DNA of 9,978 nucleotides, from NCBI GenBank assembly GCA_015228995.1, contig JADGCM010000057.1, positions 1-9,978 on the forward strand, read 5' to 3'. Below are positions 7,660 through 9,978 of this stretch, one piece after another (the stretch's first letter is position 1; each line of letters starts with the position of its first letter). The translations under genes were made by a program, and so were the position numbers. Under the pieces are notes generated by a model. That model had not been told where the DNA came from and did not search any database. It worked only from the letters and a program-made list of their open reading frames with translations. The DNA is from Magnetococcales bacterium. GTDB lineage: Bacteria; Pseudomonadota; Magnetococcia; Magnetococcales; JADGCH01.

Positions 7660-9618
7660 CTATGTGGTGAGCGGTTTGGTTTTAGTGGCTACCGCGACGT
7701 TCTCTTGGTTATTGGCGGTAGTCGCCTCTTCCGGATCGTCGAGTTCAGTGGTCAGTTTCATCGCCTCTTCTAACGTCGTCAGACCGCGCAGGGCGAACTG
7801 CAACGCAGCCATAGGTAATGGCACGTAGCCTCGTTGTTGGCGCGCGACATCGATAAAACCACCGGTATCGCCACGACTCAATGCCTTGGCCAGCTCACCT
7901 TTTACCTCTAACATCTCGATGGCGGCAATACGACCACGGTAGCCCGATTGATTGCATTGTGAGCAACCGCCACCGCGTGACATCTGGCTGGTGTCCGGTA
8001 CCTCATGACCCATGATCCCTTGGATGAGAATTTGTTCATGCTCATCGGGGATATAGGGTCGGGCACAATCGCGACAGATGCGACGAATCAACCTCTGGGC
8101 CAGAATGCAACGCAGTGCCGAGGCCACTGAGAAACTTTCGGCTCCCATATCGACCAAGCGAATAGCGGTACTGACCGCGTCGTTGGTATGGAGGGTGGAC
8201 AACACCAGATGCCCGGTCATGGCCGCCTTGATAGCGATCTCAGCTGTTTCGCGATCACGCATCTCCCCCACCAGCACCACGTCTGGATCCTGGCGCAATA
8301 CGGTACGCAACACACTGGCGAAGGTCAAACCGATCTTGGCATGAATCTGCACCTGATTGATACGACTTAAGCGATATTCAACCGGATCCTCAATGGTGAT
8401 AATTTTACGTTCCGCTACATTAAGGGCATTGAGGGCGCCGTATAAAGTCGTCGTTTTGCCGCTACCCGTGGGCCCAGTGACTAAAATGAGACCGTGGGGG
8501 CGTTCGATGTAATAGCGAAAACGCCTCAAGATGTAAGCATCCATCCCCACTCGGTCCAAGTCAAGGTTGGCGGATGACTGATCCAGCAGTCGCATCACCA
8601 CCGATTCACCGTATTGGGTGGGCAGGGTGGAGACCCGCACATCAACGGTGCGGTCCCGTACTTTCATATTGAAACGGCCATCTTGTGGTAAGCGCTTTTC
8701 GGCAATTTCCAAACCAGCCATCAATTTAATTTTAGAAACCAGGGCCGGGGCAATCTGCTTTTCCTTAACGATCTGCTCGTTCAAAATGCCGTCAATACGC
8801 TGACGAATACGCAGCAGGGTTTCGTCAGGTTCGATGTGGATGTCCGAGGCCCCCATTTGAATGGCATCCTCGAACAGCGACTGCATAATTTTAACCACGG
8901 GGGCATCGACCACCATCTCGCTCTGGACGATCTGGTCAATGCTGAAAGAACCTTCTCCCAGCTCTTCGCCCAAGACCTTGGCCTGCTCGCGGATGTCATC
9001 GGTGCGGCGGTACATGCGATCCATGATCCGCAATAGGTCAGACTCGCTGACCATCGCCACCCGCGGTGGCCGTTTGAAGATGCGCGTTAGTTCATCAAAA
9101 ACGAAGATATCGGTGGGATCCGCCATGCCAACCAAGATGCCATCGGCCCCCTCGGCCAATGCCACGGCTCGAAAACGGCGGGCCAACGTCTCTGGAATTT
9201 TTTGGAATACGTCTGCGGATAAATTAACCTGCTTGAGGTCAACGAACGGCACGTCCAGCTGCTGCGATAGAAATTCGAGAAATTTCTGCTCGGGCATGAT
9301 GCCCAGGTAGGCTAAGGTCTGGCCTAGTTTCTTACCCGTTTTTTTTTGCTCGGCCAGCGCCTTCTGTAGCTGTTCCTCGGTGATGACCCCATCGTTGACC
9401 AGCGCATCGCCGATGCGCACCTTGCGGCGCTGTTGGGCCAGAAAACTGTGGAGCTTTTCCTCTGTGACTAAGCCGAGCGTGACCAGTACTTGGCCAAGTT
9501 TGGCACCGGTCGCCTTTTGGTGGACCAACGCCGACTGCAGCTGTTCCGCCGTAATAATTTTATTTTCGACCAGCAGATCACCCAGCCGCAGTTTATTGCG
9601 TCGTAACTGCTGCTGCAT
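7660..9618 (-). CDS. mshE: MSHA-type pilus/secretion ATPase with two MshEN domains (MshE/PilB/GspE family)
   Basis: Cytosolic hexameric ATPase family that drives pilus assembly or type II secretion. The N-terminus carries four 24-residue MshEN units of the RLGxxL...L...L..Q type at residues 11-34, 40-63, 68-91 and 97-120 (spacers 5, 4, 5), i.e. two complete c-di-GMP-binding MshEN domains in tandem. Next come the T2SSE linker region and the ATPase: Asp box IITIEDPVE (406-414), Walker A GPTGSGKTT (382-390), Walker B DPDVVLVGEMRD (444-455, Glu452) and His box TGHLVLSTLHTND (468-480). A tetracysteine zinc site is formed by Cys515, 518, 552 and 555, typical of extension ATPases rather than PilT. 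Residues from about 625 form a polar, probably disordered tail. ATG at 9618 has AAAGG 10 bases upstream. It follows the MshN-like gene by 22 bp, matching the known mshN-mshE order. A PilB or GspE assignment is the alternative. Confidence 0.93.
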   Translation of the reverse strand: MQQQLRRNKLRLGDLLVENKIITAEQLQSALVHQKATGAKLGQVLVTLGLVTEEKLHSFLAQQRRKVRIGDALVNDGVITEEQLQKALAEQKKTGKKLGQTLAYLGIMPEQKFLEFLSQQLDVPFVDLKQVNLSADVFQKIPETLARRFRAVALAEGADGILVGMADPTDIFVFDELTRIFKRPPRVAMVSESDLLRIMDRMYRRTDDIREQAKVLGEELGEGSFSIDQIVQSEMVVDAPVVKIMQSLFEDAIQMGASDIHIEPDETLLRIRQRIDGILNEQIVKEKQIAPALVSKIKLMAGLEIAEKRLPQDGRFNMKVRDRTVDVRVSTLPTQYGESVVMRLLDQSSANLDLDRVGMDAYILRRFRYYIERPHGLILVTGPTGSGKTTTLYGALNALNVAERKIITIEDPVEYRLSRINQVQIHAKIGLTFASVLRTVLRQDPDVVLVGEMRDRETAEIAIKAAMTGHLVLSTLHTNDAVSTAIRLVDMGAESFSVASALRCILAQRLIRRICRDCARPYIPDEHEQILIQGIMGHEVPDTSQMSRGGGCSQCNQSGYRGRIAAIEMLEVKGELAKALSRGDTGGFIDVARQQRGYVPLPMAALQFALRGLTTLEEAMKLTTELDDPEEATTANNQENVAVATKTKPLTT

Positions 9619-9640
9619 CCCATGGGTACCTTTGGTTGGG

Positions 9641-9978
9641 TCAGTTGGATAAAGATTGGATGCGTTGGGCTACGAATTGGCGCAGCTCTACCGACAAGAC
9701 ATTGCTTTCCAGCGCCGACTGATAGGCCTGGATGGCTGCATGTAGCTCCTTAACCTGCTCCAGCGAAATGGCCATACCCATCCACCAAGTGCCTTTTTCG
9801 GGGTGCTTGCGCAATATCTTTTCGTAGACATCAATGGCCTTATGGTGCTGGCCATTACGTTGGTAAGCCGTAGCCTGCATCGCCAGCAAATCAACGTCAA
9901 CGTCACCACCACTTTCCTGGGTCCGAGTTTCTCCCAGCACTGTTTCCAGGACACCGACCGCCGAGTCAACCTGGCCAT
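9641..9978 (-). CDS. mshN: TPR protein resembling MSHA biogenesis protein MshN, C-terminal part (5' end outside window)
   Basis: The frame is open from the right edge to TGA at 9641-9643, so only the last 112 or so residues are present; the GTG at 9940 is internal rather than a start. The protein contains at least two tetratricopeptide helices-turn-helix units, with AYQRNGQHHKAIDVYEKIL and GMAISLEQVKELHAAIQAY as the clearest, and finishes with ELRQFVAQRIQSL. The segment TWWMGMAISLEQ followed by AYQSAL and ELR.FV..RI is characteristic of the C-terminus of MshN, an accessory membrane-anchored protein of the mannose-sensitive haemagglutinin pilus. Its position directly upstream of an MshE-type ATPase agrees with that. 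The N-terminal membrane anchor expected for MshN is outside the window, so another TPR pilus-assembly protein cannot be excluded. Confidence 0.8.
   Translation of the reverse strand, partial: GQVDSAVGVLETVLGETRTQESGGDVDVDLLAMQATAYQRNGQHHKAIDVYEKILRKHPEKGTWWMGMAISLEQVKELHAAIQAYQSALESNVLSVELRQFVAQRIQSLSN

Noticed and set aside
9619..9624. Alternative ATG just upstream of the secretion ATPase start
   Set aside because: The ATG in CCCATGGGATG is in a different frame from the ATPase, so it cannot be its start.

Overview
The window is a tightly packed, minus-strand signalling and pilus locus from a Gram-negative bacterium, with the end of an insertion sequence (plus strand) at its left edge. The MSHA-type pilus genes, CHASE4 and HPt-containing hybrid kinases, and FIST/HD-GYP proteins point to Pseudomonadota. 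A gammaproteobacterium or a Magnetococcia-like lineage would fit, but the sequence alone does not settle it. Base composition looks near 50% GC throughout. There is no RNA gene, no CRISPR array and no gene-free stretch over 300 bases.

Layout, in the direction of transcription (right to left). (1) 9978-9641: the 3' part of a TPR protein resembling MSHA biogenesis protein MshN; its 5' end is outside the window. (2) 9618-7660: an MshE/PilB/GspE-type secretion ATPase with two consecutive MshEN (c-di-GMP-binding) domains. (3) 7626-6472: a FIST-domain sensor resembling NosP. (4) 6466-3365: a soluble hybrid histidine kinase, PAS-HisKA-HATPase-degenerate REC-REC-HPt, resembling NahK. (5) 3368-2265: a REC-HD-GYP response regulator, a predicted c-di-GMP phosphodiesterase. 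(6) 2240-291: a membrane CHASE4-HAMP histidine kinase whose receiver domain is cut off just after its first beta strand. (7) Left edge: the C-terminal end of an IS66-like transposase facing the kinase, plus about 120 bp of IS end. This IS probably caused the truncation of the last kinase.

Genes 1 to 6 are separated by 22, 33, 5, -4 and about 24 bp, and I see no terminator between them, so they could form one transcription unit. FIST protein, hybrid kinase and HD-GYP regulator match the known NosP/NahK arrangement, in which a FIST haemoprotein senses nitric oxide and controls a kinase that affects biofilm state. The regulator's output (c-di-GMP hydrolysis) and the ATPase's input (c-di-GMP binding by MshEN) are encoded side by side. 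The inference is a self-contained circuit: signal to FIST, to phosphorelay, to HD-GYP, to c-di-GMP level, to pilus extension ATPase. All parts are known families; the linkage, the doubled MshEN, the degenerate receiver and the IS-truncated second kinase are the notable points.
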